Shown here: one piece after another, positions 17,095 to 25,343 of the stretch
Position numbering within the stretch: position 1 is the first letter of the stretch
Layout of the letters: every line of letters starts with the position of its first letter
NCBI GenBank assembly: GCA_030695415.1
Contig: JAUYQZ010000049.1
Location: forward strand, 62,001-126,000
Origin: Hylemonella sp.
GTDB lineage: Bacteria; Pseudomonadota; Gammaproteobacteria; Burkholderiales; Burkholderiaceae_C
Direction of reading: 5' to 3'
DNA length: 64,000 nt
The notes under the pieces: model-generated
The model's input: only the letters and a program-made list of their open reading frames with translations
The model's database searches: none
Told to the model about the DNA's origin: nothing
Program-made: the position numbers and the translations under genes

Positions 17095-17760
17095 TCAAGC
17101 CCCCGGGGGCCGCGCAGCGGGCGGCCACCCCACCGTCTGCGTCAGCAGGATCTGCTGGTCAGCACTCAGGCCCATGGCCTGCGCCAGGGCCTGGCGGTCG
17201 AACCAGGCGCGCACCACCGTGGCCAGGCCCGCCGAGCTGCAGTACAGGTAGATGTTCTGCGCCATGGCACCGGCCGCGACCGAAGCGTAGGACTCGCGCA
17301 TGGCCGCCGGCACCATCTTCATGCGGCCGTGGTCGGCCACGAAGACCAGGTCCAGCGGCGCGTGGTCCACGAAGTCCTGGTAGCCGGTGACACGCCGCAC
17401 GTCCTCGGCCTTCATCAACAGAAGCACATGACGCTGCGGCTCGTAGCGGTACAGGCCCTGGGGCAGCGCGACGTAGAGGTCCACCTCTTGGGCGTTCAGT
17501 GCCGAAGGCGCCGTGCGCCCGCCGTGTTCGGCGCGGTTGATCCCCGTTGCGGCCCACAGCAGGTCGGACAGTTGCTGCGGCATCAAAGAGTCGGAACGGA
17601 ATTCACGCTCCGAGTGCCGGCGCTGCAGCGCATCCATCAGCGGCAGGCCGCCCGTGGTCTGTGCCGGCGGCAGCGCCATCTCGCCCAGTGTCTCGCCCGT
17701 GGCGGGCTGGCCGTGCAGCTGGCCCAGCAGCCCCAGCGCCATCTTGGTCAAGGTGTTCAT
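17095..17760 (-). CDS. SagB/ThcOx-type nitroreductase family protein
   Basis: A 221-residue FMN-dependent nitroreductase-like protein. Family features are the R.S.R.F-type opening (LQRRHSEREFRSDSL), LLWAATGINR, the small APSALNAQEVDLYV block and the C-terminal GLATVVRAWFDRQALAQAMG. The reaction could be nitro/quinone reduction or a SagB-like dehydrogenation. Residues 1-30 (MNTLTKMALGLLGQLHG) form a hydrophobic start that may act as an export signal or anchor. The ATG at 17760 was chosen for its GGAGG 6 nt upstream; the upstream frame is too proline- and arginine-rich to be credible. Confidence 0.83.
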   Translation of the reverse strand: MNTLTKMALGLLGQLHGQPATGETLGEMALPPAQTTGGLPLMDALQRRHSEREFRSDSLMPQQLSDLLWAATGINRAEHGGRTAPSALNAQEVDLYVALPQGLYRYEPQRHVLLLMKAEDVRRVTGYQDFVDHAPLDLVFVADHGRMKMVPAAMRESYASVAAGAMAQNIYLYCSSAGLATVVRAWFDRQALAQAMGLSADQQILLTQTVGWPPAARPPGA

Positions 17761-17798
17761 CGGGTCCCTCCTTTCAGGGCGCGGGCGAGGCCGCCGGC

Positions 17799-18125
17799 TC
17801 ACTCCCCGTCGAGATGCGGCGGCGAAAGCCCCTCGGCGAGTTCGCCGGTTGAGGGGTCGATCCAGTCGGCAATGCCCAGTTCGCTTTCGGCCTCCTGCAG
17901 GCTCTCCCCGGGCTCGGGGGCCTCCAGGTCCGCCGCGGCCTCCATGTCGGCCTGGGCTTCATCAAAACTGTCGTAAGGGCCGAATTCCCGCCCGCCGTCC
18001 GTCAGGCTCCAGTAGTAGCCGCCGGGGCGCTTGAGCACCTGCCCCACCAGGATTTCCCCGGCCTCGGGCACCGCCTTCATGCTGGGCGTCTCGTGGCTGC
18101 TGGCGTCGGCTTTCTTGCGTGGCAT
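17799..18125 (-). CDS. Conserved small acidic protein, unknown function
   Basis: A 108-residue acidic protein. A lysine-rich start (MPRKKADASSHE) leads to a compact central segment (GQVLKRPGGYYWSLTDGGRE, then FGPYDSFDEAQADME) and an acidic tail. The YYWSL...FGPYDS..EA pattern suggests a small beta-rich domain of the kind that marks DUF-type proteins, but I do not recognise it. The ATG at 18125 has GGAAGG 7 nt upstream. It lies 38 bp before the nitroreductase gene on the same strand, so they may be co-transcribed. Confidence 0.65.
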   Translation of the reverse strand: MPRKKADASSHETPSMKAVPEAGEILVGQVLKRPGGYYWSLTDGGREFGPYDSFDEAQADMEAAADLEAPEPGESLQEAESELGIADWIDPSTGELAEGLSPPHLDGE

Positions 18126-18245
18126 GGCTGCACCTTCCTGCTGACAGTGGGCCGACATGGTGGTGGCCGACCCGGACACGCCTAATGATGCACACAGCCG
18201 GAGGCAACCGGCAAGCTGGTCATTCATCCACCTGTGGGCGCCCGC

Positions 18246-18893
18246 TCAGCTGGCGCGCGAATGCCGGTGCGCCTTCCAGGCGCCGAAGATCACGATCAGG
18301 CCGGGAACCAGGATCATGGCCCAGATGATCTTGTCCAGATTGGCCTTCACCCAGGGCAGGCTGCCCAGGAAGTAACCGGCGGTGCAGATGCCCAGCACCC
18401 AGATCAAGGCGCCCACGATGTTGTAGAGCGTGAACTTCACGCGGCTCATCTCGGCCACACCGGCCACGAAGGGCACGAAGGTGCGCAGGAAGGGCATGAA
18501 GCGCGCCAGGATGATGGTGATACCGCCGTAGGTCTCGTAGAAGTCGTGGGCGCGCTGGAAGGCCCGCTTGTTGAAGAAGCGCGAGTTCTCCCACTGGAAG
18601 ACCTTGGGGCCGAAGTAGCGCCCGATAGAGTAGTTGGTCTGGTCGCCCAGGATGGCCGCGGCCAGCAGCACCGTCACCGCCACCGGGTAGCTCAGCAAGC
18701 CGGCGCCGGCCAGGGCCCCCACCACGAACAGCAGCGAATCACCCGGCAGGAAGGGCATGACCACCACACCGGTCTCGACAAAGACGATGAGAAACAGCAG
18801 CGCGTAGACCCAGACGCCGTAGGCCTGCACGAAGGCCTCCAGGTGCTTGTCCACGTTCAGGATGAAGTCGATGAGAAAGTTAATCAGTTCCAT
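18246..18893 (-). CDS. DedA family membrane protein
   Basis: A 215-residue inner-membrane protein of the DedA family, some members of which flip undecaprenyl phosphate or other lipids. Diagnostic segments are the reentrant-like ETGVVVMPFLPGDSLLFVVG, LGDQTNYSIGRYFGP, and the RFMPFLRTFVPFVAGVAEM block with its conserved arginines. C-terminal helices follow (GALIWVLGICTAGYFLG, IIWAMILVPGLIVIFGAW). The start is ATG at 18893. A PAP2-type phosphatase gene is divergent after 72 bp; both families handle lipid phosphates, so a functional link is possible but unproven. Confidence 0.93.
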   Translation of the reverse strand: MELINFLIDFILNVDKHLEAFVQAYGVWVYALLFLIVFVETGVVVMPFLPGDSLLFVVGALAGAGLLSYPVAVTVLLAAAILGDQTNYSIGRYFGPKVFQWENSRFFNKRAFQRAHDFYETYGGITIILARFMPFLRTFVPFVAGVAEMSRVKFTLYNIVGALIWVLGICTAGYFLGSLPWVKANLDKIIWAMILVPGLIVIFGAWKAHRHSRAS

Positions 18894-18965
18894 GCTTGGG
18901 GATTATCCTCGCGCCGCGGCCCGGCCAGGGGTAGACTGCGCCGACCCTGTTTTTTGGGAGCGAGC

Positions 18966-19778
18966 ATGCGGCCCGTGCGCCATCGACCACACCTTGTCGT
19001 GCTGCTGGTGTTCAGCATTCTGCTGGTTGCGCCCACGAGCCCGGCCCGAGCCGCAGGCGCGGCGCCGGATTCGACGACTGCCTGGGGCGAGCGCCTCGGC
19101 CGTGCCATGCGAAACGCCGCGCTGTCCCCGCGAACCTGGGCACCCCTGCTGGGCGCACTGGCCCTGCAAGCCGGTGACGCGGACCGGCGGCTGCAGGCAT
19201 GGGCGGCCGAACACACACCCGTCTTCGGCTCCCGAAGCCAGGCCGACAGCATGAGCGACGATTTCAAGCTGGCCGCCAACGGCGCCTGGCTGGCCACCGC
19301 ACTGGCGCCCTGGCGTGAGCAGAGCGAAGGCAGCTGGCTCGCCGACAAGACGCAGGTGCTGGCCGTGCAGGTGGGCGCCCACATGGTGACCAGCACCGTG
19401 GTGGGCGAGCTGAAAGACCGAACCGCCCGCATGCGGCCCAACGGCGAGGGCGCCACCAGCTTTCCTTCGGACCATGCGTCGCGCGTGGCGCTGCACGGCA
19501 CGTTGGCCAAGAGCAATCTGCGCCAGTTGGGCTGGTCCGAGCGCAGCGTGGCCGCGGCCGACCTGGGACTCGACACCCTGAGCGTGGCCACGGCCTGGGC
19601 GCGCGTGGAAGCCAACCAGCACTACCCGTCAGACGTGCTCGCCGGCCTGGCGCTGGGGCACTTCATCGGCACCTTTGCCACCGAGGCCTTTCTGGGCGGC
19701 AACGCGGCCCAAGCACCGCAGCTGAACGTTCAAGCTGCGCGGGACCGCTTCGTGGTCGCGCTGCAGCTGCCCTTCTGA
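18966..19778 (+). CDS. PAP2 superfamily phosphatase
   Basis: A 270-residue exported acid phosphatase of the PAP2 superfamily, acting on lipid or sugar phosphates. A signal peptide (LVVLLVFSILLVAPTSPARA) precedes the domain. All three phosphatase motifs are visible: KDRTARMRP (KX6RP), SFPSDHAS, and ARVEANQHYPSD (RX5HX3D). The open frame runs far upstream, but the ATG at 18966 has GGGAG nearby and begins the signal peptide. It is divergent from DedA. The AT-richer cassette region begins 70 bp past its stop. Confidence 0.85.
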   Translation: MRPVRHRPHLVVLLVFSILLVAPTSPARAAGAAPDSTTAWGERLGRAMRNAALSPRTWAPLLGALALQAGDADRRLQAWAAEHTPVFGSRSQADSMSDDFKLAANGAWLATALAPWREQSEGSWLADKTQVLAVQVGAHMVTSTVVGELKDRTARMRPNGEGATSFPSDHASRVALHGTLAKSNLRQLGWSERSVAAADLGLDTLSVATAWARVEANQHYPSDVLAGLALGHFIGTFATEAFLGGNAAQAPQLNVQAARDRFVVALQLPF

Positions 19779-19848
19779 ATCGCGTGCCCGCCGCAGGCCC
19801 GGCAACTACGAGCAACCAGACAGTGGGCCACAACAAGCGTTTCAGGCC

Positions 19849-19907
19849 AGTTAACGTTTGAATTCACCGGCCGCCGGAGGCGGGCAGGTGGAATGATGGG
19901 TTAGCCT
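19849..19907 (-). other. attC-like recombination site 1
   Basis: A site of about 58 bp directly after the stop codon of the 183-residue gene. On the minus strand it opens with GGCTAAC, has a central CCGCCTCCGGCGG hairpin, and closes with AATTCAAACGTTAACT. The outer GGCTAAC/GTTAACT pair and the imperfect stem with an unpaired base resemble a classic 59-base element. GTTAACT departs from the GTTRRRY consensus. Confidence 0.6.
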
Positions 19908-20459
19908 TCAATGGTCTAGCTCCTCGAGCATTCCGCCGAATGACGTGCGCCTACGTTTGCCGGTCAAAGTATCACCAAGGGTAACGCCCTGCCAAAATTC
20001 CTTGCTAAGGCAGACCTTTGTTTGCCATAAAGAGGTGCTTTCTTGAACCTTTATTGAGTAGTCGCACTCACGTCTTTTCCAGCCCCCATCGCTTTTCCAT
20101 ATGACCGAAAATTTATCAACTTGATCTTGGCCAAAAAAGTGAGTTATCAGCGATGGCGCACCTTTGGCCAAACTAAACCAAGAGAACACGTAGAGAAAAA
20201 TTAGGATAAATATATACAAGAGCCAGCGCTTCAGAAATCCCAGTGATGCCATTTTGTTCGACGGATGGCGATCGAAGGCCAATGGTAGAAAGAGTGCAAT
20301 CGCTAAGGGGAAGGCTAGATAGCCTGAGACTGATTTGACTTCTGGGTTGGGGACGAAACGGCTAGTCATTCCATAAATCGCCAATCCCAGCAAACTAAGG
20401 AATCCCAGCGTATAGATCTTTTCGCGTCGAGAGGCATTGGCGCGGAACAGCAATGGCAT
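19908..20459 (-). CDS. Cassette-borne predicted membrane protein, unknown
   Basis: A 183-residue protein with three hydrophobic segments (IYTLGFLSLLGLAIYGM, YLAFPLAIALFLPLAF, LLYIFILIFLYVFSWF). A soluble C-terminal part has cysteines at RRECDYS and TKVCLSKEF, possibly disulfide-linked and periplasmic. I do not recognise the family. It is AT-richer than the surrounding chromosome, starts 6 nt after a GTTAGCC core, and ends 1 nt before a GGCTAAC core, as expected of an integron cassette gene. No clear Shine-Dalgarno is present apart from the cassette end. Confidence 0.6.
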   Translation of the reverse strand: MPLLFRANASRREKIYTLGFLSLLGLAIYGMTSRFVPNPEVKSVSGYLAFPLAIALFLPLAFDRHPSNKMASLGFLKRWLLYIFILIFLYVFSWFSLAKGAPSLITHFFGQDQVDKFSVIWKSDGGWKRRECDYSIKVQESTSLWQTKVCLSKEFWQGVTLGDTLTGKRRRTSFGGMLEELDH

Positions 20460-20465
20460 GATGAA

Positions 20466-20542
20466 GGCTAACGAAGAGGTAAGCGGCGAGCGCAGCGAGT
20501 CCGCTTGCCTGCCGGGTAGGGAGTAATTGTCAAATGTTACTT
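20466..20542 (-). other. attC-like recombination site 2
   Basis: A site of about 77 bp between the two cassette genes, starting within the last codons of the upstream gene. Minus-strand features are TAACATTTGACAATTAC (left arm), GGCAAGCGG paired with CCGCTTACC around a loop, and CTTACCTCTTCGTTAGCC (right arm and core). The CAAGCGG...CCGCTTA stem reproduces the attC centre. The left core AAGTAAC is a poor match to RYYYAAC. Confidence 0.58.
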
Positions 20543-20943
20543 TGGCAATCTATTACGTACTGCTTTGCCTTTTCATCGTAGTCAGCCGCTGCGACACATT
20601 CCTGTCCGCAGAACTCTCTCAGTTTCTCAAGATTAGAAAATCTGGCAATGTGGAAATCGACCCTGTGCGAAGCCTTTACATGCAGCAAACGAAGTGAAAA
20701 CCCATCGAATACAAGAGTCCGTAGATCGCATCGACTGAGGTTGTCGCTGCAGTAATCGAGATCGGGAGCCGTAACTTCTTTTAGCAAAGGCGCCAATTTT
20801 CTTGCCTGCGATAACTTTTTAGGAACTTTTTTGATCAACTTTTCGCAAGCGATTTCTTCCTTCGTAAGCGCAGTGACTTCCTTTGCGTTTGCAAAACCAA
20901 ACGAGGTTGCCAATAGCAACGAAATCCAGAGGGGAGTTGGCAT
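20530..20943 (-). CDS. Cassette-borne small secreted protein, unknown
   Basis: A 137-residue protein with a signal peptide (MPTPLWISLLLATSFGFANA). The mature part is lysine-rich (LTKEEIACEKLIKKVPKKLS) and has five or more cysteines in pairs (DYCSDNLSRCDL, REFCGQECVAA, VIDCQSN), consistent with a disulfide-stabilised periplasmic protein. The family is unrecognised. The ATG at 20943 lies 3 nt after a GTTAGCC core; a TTG at 20958 is in frame but falls before the core. Base composition is AT-richer than neighbouring genes. Confidence 0.6.
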   Translation of the reverse strand: MPTPLWISLLLATSFGFANAKEVTALTKEEIACEKLIKKVPKKLSQARKLAPLLKEVTAPDLDYCSDNLSRCDLRTLVFDGFSLRLLHVKASHRVDFHIARFSNLEKLREFCGQECVAAADYDEKAKQYVIDCQSNI

Positions 20944-20953
20944 GATGGCTAAC

Positions 20954-21410
20954 CCCAACTTGATATAGACGTCAAACCTGACTGACTAACAAGGTCGTTG
21001 CTCATCAAGTTTCCTCCCGTGATTGGTTCTAAGTGACTGATTTATATCAGCCTTTCCCGTCTTGGCCCACCTCGCCGGACTATTAACAAAGTCCACAAAC
21101 CCGGCAAACCTCTCTTACTAACAAAGCGGCTGACGATTAACAAAGTCGAGGACGCGGGCTGAAACTCTTTCCAAATCAAAGGCTTAGCCTGAATCTCAGG
21201 CAATCCGAAGTTGATAACAAACCAGAGAAACCCGTCAGCACGCGGTGTCCGCCTTGTACCTTCCAGGCCACCGCCCGCTGCGGGTAACAGCAGGCATTGG
21301 CTCTCCGAAATCTACTGACGGCACCCAGCCTGAAGCCGTCAATTGCCCGGGAATTCCGAGCGCCAGCTCCTGGCCGCAAGGGGGCGCACCGCGCAGCCTA
21401 AAATGCCCCG
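20954..21410. other. Gene-free stretch with repeated TAACAAAG boxes (possible attI remnant)
   Basis: 457 bp between the cassette array and mutL without a convincing gene. The motif (A/T)(C/T)TAACAA(A/G)G occurs four times, near 20985, 21081, 21116 and 21135. The 60 bp next to the first cassette (minus strand: CTTGATGAGCAACGACCTTG, then GTTAGTCAG, ending CAAGTTGGGGTTAGCC) loosely resembles an integron attI site, where GAGCAGCAACGATGTTAC repeats precede a GTTAGGC core. An AACTTGAT/ATCAAGTT inverted pair encloses part of it. From about 21250 the DNA regains chromosomal GC content; I see nothing there apart from the mutL leader. Confidence 0.4.
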
Positions 21411-23339
21411 GTGAACGCCCCCCTCTCCCCCGCCCCCCGCCGCCCCATCCGTGAACTGCCGGATGAGCTGATCAGCCAGATCGCCGCTGGCGAAGTGGTG
21501 GAGCGCCCCGCCTCGGTGGTGCGCGAGCTGGTGGACAACGCGCTGGACGCGGGCGCCACCCAGATCACCGTGCGCCTGCTGGCCGGCGGGGTGCGCCTGA
21601 TCGCGGTGGAAGACAACGGCATGGGCATCCCGCGCGACGAGCTGCCGATTGCCCTGAAACGCCACGCCACCAGCAAGATCGGCAGCCTGCACGACCTGGA
21701 GTCCGTGGGCACCATGGGTTTCCGTGGCGAGGCGTTGGCAGCTATCAATTCAATAGCAGATTGCGCCATCCTCTCGCGCGTGGCCGAGCAGTCCGGCGCC
21801 TTTTTGCTGGACGGCCGCACCGGCGAGATCCGGCCCGTGGCGCGCAGCGCCGGCACCACGGTGGAAGTGAAGGAGCTGTTCTTCAGCACGCCGGCACGCC
21901 GCAAGTTCCTCAAGACTGACGCCACCGAACTGGCGCACTGCATCGAGTCGGTGCGCCGCCACGCCCTGGCCCGGCCCGACGTGGGCTTTGCCATCTGGCA
22001 TGAAGGCAAGCTGGTGGAGCAGTGGCGCGTGTGCCTTGGCGCCGAGGCCATGGACCAGCGCCTGGCCGATGTGCTGGGCGAGGATTTCATCACCGAGTCG
22101 GTGACCGTGGATTACCAGGGCAGCAGCCACGGCATCCGCCGAGACGGAACACCCGGTATCCGGGTGTGGGGCCGCGCCGGCATCCCGGACGCCGCGCGCT
22201 CGCGCGCCGACCACCAGTTCTGCTATGTGAACGGCCGCTTCGTGCGCGACAAGGTGCTCACGCACGCCGCGCGCAGCGCCTACGAAGACGTGCTGCACGG
22301 CCACCGCCAGCCGGTCTACGCGCTCTACGTGGAGATCGACCCGGCGCGCGTGGACGTGAACGTGCACCCCACCAAGATCGAGGTGCGCTTCCGCGACGGC
22401 CGCGAAGTGCACCAGGCCGTGCGCCACGCCGTGGAAAACGCCCTGGCCGCGCCGCGCGCGCAGGCGGCCGTCGATGGCGGCTCCGCGGTGCCGGCCCATC
22501 TGGCAGACATTGCGCGCCCCATCGCGCCGGCGCCCTGGGCGCAGCCCGCTATCAATTTCGGAGCAAACGACCCGTCGGCGCGCGGCCATGCCGTGCATGA
22601 CCTGGCCGCGCTGTGGCAGCCCACGTCCACGGCATCTGCCGCGCCCGCCTGGGCGGTGCGCGAGCCCGGCTCGGCGACTCTGGCAGAGGCGACACCGCGC
22701 CCCGCGCAGGACGCCGGCAACACCTGGCCGCTGGGCCGCGAAACACCGGAAAGCACGTGGCCTCTGGGCCGCGCGGTGGCGCAGCTGCACGGCGTTTACA
22801 TCCTGGCCGAGAACGCCCAGGGCCTGGTGGTGGTGGATATGCACGCTGCGCACGAGCGCATCGTCTACGAACGGCTCAAGAACCAGCTCGATGTGCAGTC
22901 CATCAGCAGCCAGCCCCTGCTGATCCCCGCCACCTTCGCCGCCACGCCGCAGGAAGTGGCCACGGCCGAGGCGCATGCCGCCACGCTGGCCACCCTGGGC
23001 CTGGAAATCACGTCCTTCTCGCCCAAGACGCTGGCCGTGCGCGCCGTGCCGTCCACCCTGGCGCAGGGCGACGCGGTGGAACTGGCGCGCAGCGTGCTGG
23101 CCGAGCTGGGACAGCACGAGGCCAGCACCGTGATCCAGCGCGCCCGCAACGAGCTGCTGGGCACCATGGCCTGCCACGGCGCCGTGCGCGCCAACCGAAA
23201 ACTCACGCTGGAAGAGATGAACGCCCTGCTGCGCGACATGGAGCAGACCGAACGCTCCGACCAGTGCAACCACGGCCGCCCGACCTGGCGGCAGGTGACG
23301 CTGAAGGACCTGGACGCGCTGTTCCTACGCGGGCGCTGA
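21411..23339 (+). CDS. mutL: DNA mismatch repair protein MutL
   Basis: MutL couples mismatch recognition by MutS to strand incision. The 642-residue protein has the N-terminal GHKL ATPase (ELVDNALDAGATQITV, VEDNGMGIP, GTMGFRGEALAAI), a transducer domain with NVHPTKIEVRF, and a variable linker (about 340-440). The C-terminal dimerisation domain retains VVDMHAAHERIVYE (the D-x-HA-xx-E-xxxx-E endonuclease motif), ACHGAVRAN and CNHGRPT. It is therefore probably a nicking MutL of the MutH-independent type. The start is GTG at 21411. Confidence 0.95.
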   Translation: MNAPLSPAPRRPIRELPDELISQIAAGEVVERPASVVRELVDNALDAGATQITVRLLAGGVRLIAVEDNGMGIPRDELPIALKRHATSKIGSLHDLESVGTMGFRGEALAAINSIADCAILSRVAEQSGAFLLDGRTGEIRPVARSAGTTVEVKELFFSTPARRKFLKTDATELAHCIESVRRHALARPDVGFAIWHEGKLVEQWRVCLGAEAMDQRLADVLGEDFITESVTVDYQGSSHGIRRDGTPGIRVWGRAGIPDAARSRADHQFCYVNGRFVRDKVLTHAARSAYEDVLHGHRQPVYALYVEIDPARVDVNVHPTKIEVRFRDGREVHQAVRHAVENALAAPRAQAAVDGGSAVPAHLADIARPIAPAPWAQPAINFGANDPSARGHAVHDLAALWQPTSTASAAPAWAVREPGSATLAEATPRPAQDAGNTWPLGRETPESTWPLGRAVAQLHGVYILAENAQGLVVVDMHAAHERIVYERLKNQLDVQSISSQPLLIPATFAATPQEVATAEAHAATLATLGLEITSFSPKTLAVRAVPSTLAQGDAVELARSVLAELGQHEASTVIQRARNELLGTMACHGAVRANRKLTLEEMNALLRDMEQTERSDQCNHGRPTWRQVTLKDLDALFLRGR

Positions 23340-23358
23340 GGTCCGCACCGCCGGCCCC

Positions 23359-23823
23359 TCAGGCCGGCCGCCGCTGCTCGGGCCGCACGCGGCTGGCCAG
23401 CAGGGCATCGGCCGCATCGATGTCCACCGCCTGGCCGCTACGGTCCACCAGCGGCTGCTCGAAATCGTTCCAGCCGCGCACGCCGGTCTTGAGCGAGGCC
23501 ACCTTGCGAAAGCCCATGCGCTGCAGCGTGTGCGCGGCCAGTACGCTGCGGTTGCCGGAGCGGCAGATCACCACGATCTCGCGTTCGCGCCCGCCAGCCA
23601 GCGCGGGCACGGTGTCGTCGTAGTCCCAGTCGGCGGCCGATTCCAGGATGCCGCGCGGCACGTGGATGGAACCGGCAATGTGCACCGCGTCGAACTCCGC
23701 CGGTTCCCGGATGTCGAGCAGCAGCGGCGCATCGGGCTGGCCCAGCCGGCTCGCCAGGTCCCAGGGCATGATTTCCTTCACCTCGGCCAGGCAGTCGGCC
23801 ACCAGATCGGTGTATTTCTTCAT
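23359..23823 (-). CDS. Rhodanese-like domain protein
   Basis: A 154-residue single-domain rhodanese-like protein, expected to carry a persulfide on the cysteine in VVICRSGNRSVLAAHTL. Other family features are LLLDIREPAEFDAVHIAGSI at the N-terminal half and GVRGWNDFEQP near the end. The tail (VDIDAADALLASRVRPEQRR) is extra. The ATG at 23823 has GGAAAG 6 nt upstream; the longer open frame lacks this. It is divergent from gdhA (113 bp between starts). The physiological sulfur acceptor is unknown. Confidence 0.9.
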   Translation of the reverse strand: MKKYTDLVADCLAEVKEIMPWDLASRLGQPDAPLLLDIREPAEFDAVHIAGSIHVPRGILESAADWDYDDTVPALAGGREREIVVICRSGNRSVLAAHTLQRMGFRKVASLKTGVRGWNDFEQPLVDRSGQAVDIDAADALLASRVRPEQRRPA

Positions 23824-23936
23824 TGAAAACTTTCCGCAAGGCAATGACGAAGTCCCGCGGTGATTGTGCGCGAATACCGGGCTGAAGCGTCGCAAGGCAC
23901 AATGCCCGCAGGTTCAACGCTCAGGAGTCTGCCCGC

Positions 23937-25280
23937 ATGAAATACGCCTCGCATCTGGATTTTCTGCACGTGCTTGCACAGAACAACCCGGGCCAGCCCG
24001 AGTACCTGCAGGCCGTGGGCGAGGTGATGGAAAGCCTCTGGCCCTTCCTGCAGCGCAATCCGCAGTACGCCACACACAGCCTGCTGGAGCGGCTGGTGGA
24101 GCCCGACCGCGCGCTGATCTTTCGCGTGACCTGGGTGGACGACAGCGGCGCGGTGCAGGTCCACCGCGGGTTCCGCGTGCAGCACAGCCTGGCCATCGGC
24201 CCCTACAAGGGCGGCCTGCGCTTCCACCCCACGGTCAACCTGTCGATCATGAAGTTCCTGGCCTTCGAGCAGACCTTCAAGAACGCCCTCACCACCCTGC
24301 CCCTGGGCGGGGCCAAGGGCGGTGCGGACTTCGACCCCAAGGGCCGCAGCGAGGGCGAGGTGATGCGTTTCTGCCAGGCCTATATGAGCGAGCTGTTCCG
24401 CCATATCGGCGCCGACACCGACGTGCCCGCCGGTGACATCGGCGTGGGCGCGCGCGAGGTCGGCTTTCTCACCGGCATGATGAAGAAGCTGAGCAACCGC
24501 GCCGACGGCGTCTTCACCGGCAAGGGCCTGGCCTATGGCGGCTCGCTGGTGCGCACCGAGGCCACCGGCTACGGACTGGTCTATTTCACCGAGGAGATGC
24601 TCAAGCAGCGAGGCTTGCGCCTGGACGGCCTGCGCGTGAGCGTGTCGGGGGCGGGCAATGTGGCGCAGCACACGGTGGAAAAGGCCATGGACCTGGGCGC
24701 ACGGGTGATCACGGTGTCCGACTCCAGCGGCATGGTGCTCGACGAGGCCGGCTTCAACCCCGAGAAGCTCGCCCTGCTCAAGGCGATCAAGAACCAGCAG
24801 CGCGGCCGCGTGAGCGACTACGCGCAGCGCGTGGGCGCCAGCTTCCATGCCGGCCAGCGCCCCTGGAGCGTGCCGGTGGACGTGGCCCTGCCCTGCGCCA
24901 CCCAGAACGAGCTCAACGGCGAGGACGCGGCGACGCTGGTGAAGAACGGCGTGAAATGCGTGGCCGAAGGCGCCAACATGCCCTGCACGCTGGAGGCGGT
25001 GAAAGTGTTCGAGGAGGCCCGTGTGCTCTACGCCCCGGGCAAGGCCAGCAACGCCGGCGGCGTGGCCACCTCGGGCCTGGAGATGAGCCAGAACGCCATG
25101 CGCCTGTCCTGGACCCGCGAGGAGGTGGACGCCCGCCTGCACGAGATCATGCGCAACATCCACGCGGCCTGTCTGCGCCACGGCCAGCGCGCCGACGGCC
25201 GCGTGAGCTACGTGGACGGCGCCAACGTGGCGGGCTTCGTCAAGGTGGCCGACGCCATGCTGGCCCAGGGTGTGATCTGA
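23937..25280 (+). CDS. gdhA: NADP-type glutamate dehydrogenase
   Basis: Glutamate dehydrogenase reversibly aminates 2-oxoglutarate. The 447-residue length, hexameric type I pattern and PYKGGLRFHPTVN, KNALTTLPLGGAKGGADFDP (catalytic lysines) and PAGDIGVGAREVGFL blocks identify the small GDH normally specific for NADPH. The Rossmann domain starts near VSVSGAGNVAQHTVEKA. A CAGGAG Shine-Dalgarno precedes the ATG by 9 nt. It probably serves ammonium assimilation. It is divergent from the rhodanese gene. Confidence 0.97.
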   Translation: MKYASHLDFLHVLAQNNPGQPEYLQAVGEVMESLWPFLQRNPQYATHSLLERLVEPDRALIFRVTWVDDSGAVQVHRGFRVQHSLAIGPYKGGLRFHPTVNLSIMKFLAFEQTFKNALTTLPLGGAKGGADFDPKGRSEGEVMRFCQAYMSELFRHIGADTDVPAGDIGVGAREVGFLTGMMKKLSNRADGVFTGKGLAYGGSLVRTEATGYGLVYFTEEMLKQRGLRLDGLRVSVSGAGNVAQHTVEKAMDLGARVITVSDSSGMVLDEAGFNPEKLALLKAIKNQQRGRVSDYAQRVGASFHAGQRPWSVPVDVALPCATQNELNGEDAATLVKNGVKCVAEGANMPCTLEAVKVFEEARVLYAPGKASNAGGVATSGLEMSQNAMRLSWTREEVDARLHEIMRNIHAACLRHGQRADGRVSYVDGANVAGFVKVADAMLAQGVI

Positions 25281-25343
25281 GCGTACGCCTTCTCCCATGA
25301 CAAGCCCTGAACTTTTGCGGCTCACGAGGCATCCTACGTTCCC

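Larger units (their letters stand above)
19849..20953 (-). mobile_element. Integron-type cassette array without integrase (CALIN), two cassettes
   Basis: Two minus-strand genes sit in units shaped like integron cassettes. Each begins with the core GTTAGCC a few bases before its ATG (20953-20947, then ATG 20943; 20472-20466, then ATG 20459). Each ends with a palindromic attC-like site just after or across its stop. The right half of one site (GGTGAATTCAAACGTTAACT) and of the other (CCGCTTACCTCTTCGTTAGC) match the usual CGGCTTAA.TCAAGCGTTAGGC pattern well. The cassette DNA is clearly richer in A+T than the flanks, and the encoded proteins are unrecognised, as is typical of cassettes. No intI gene is visible in the window. 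Confidence 0.62.

Noticed and set aside
20954-21100. A third attC site before the first cassette
   Set aside because: The AACTTGAT/ATCAAGTT pair lacks the canonical left core and right arm; attI or nothing fits better.
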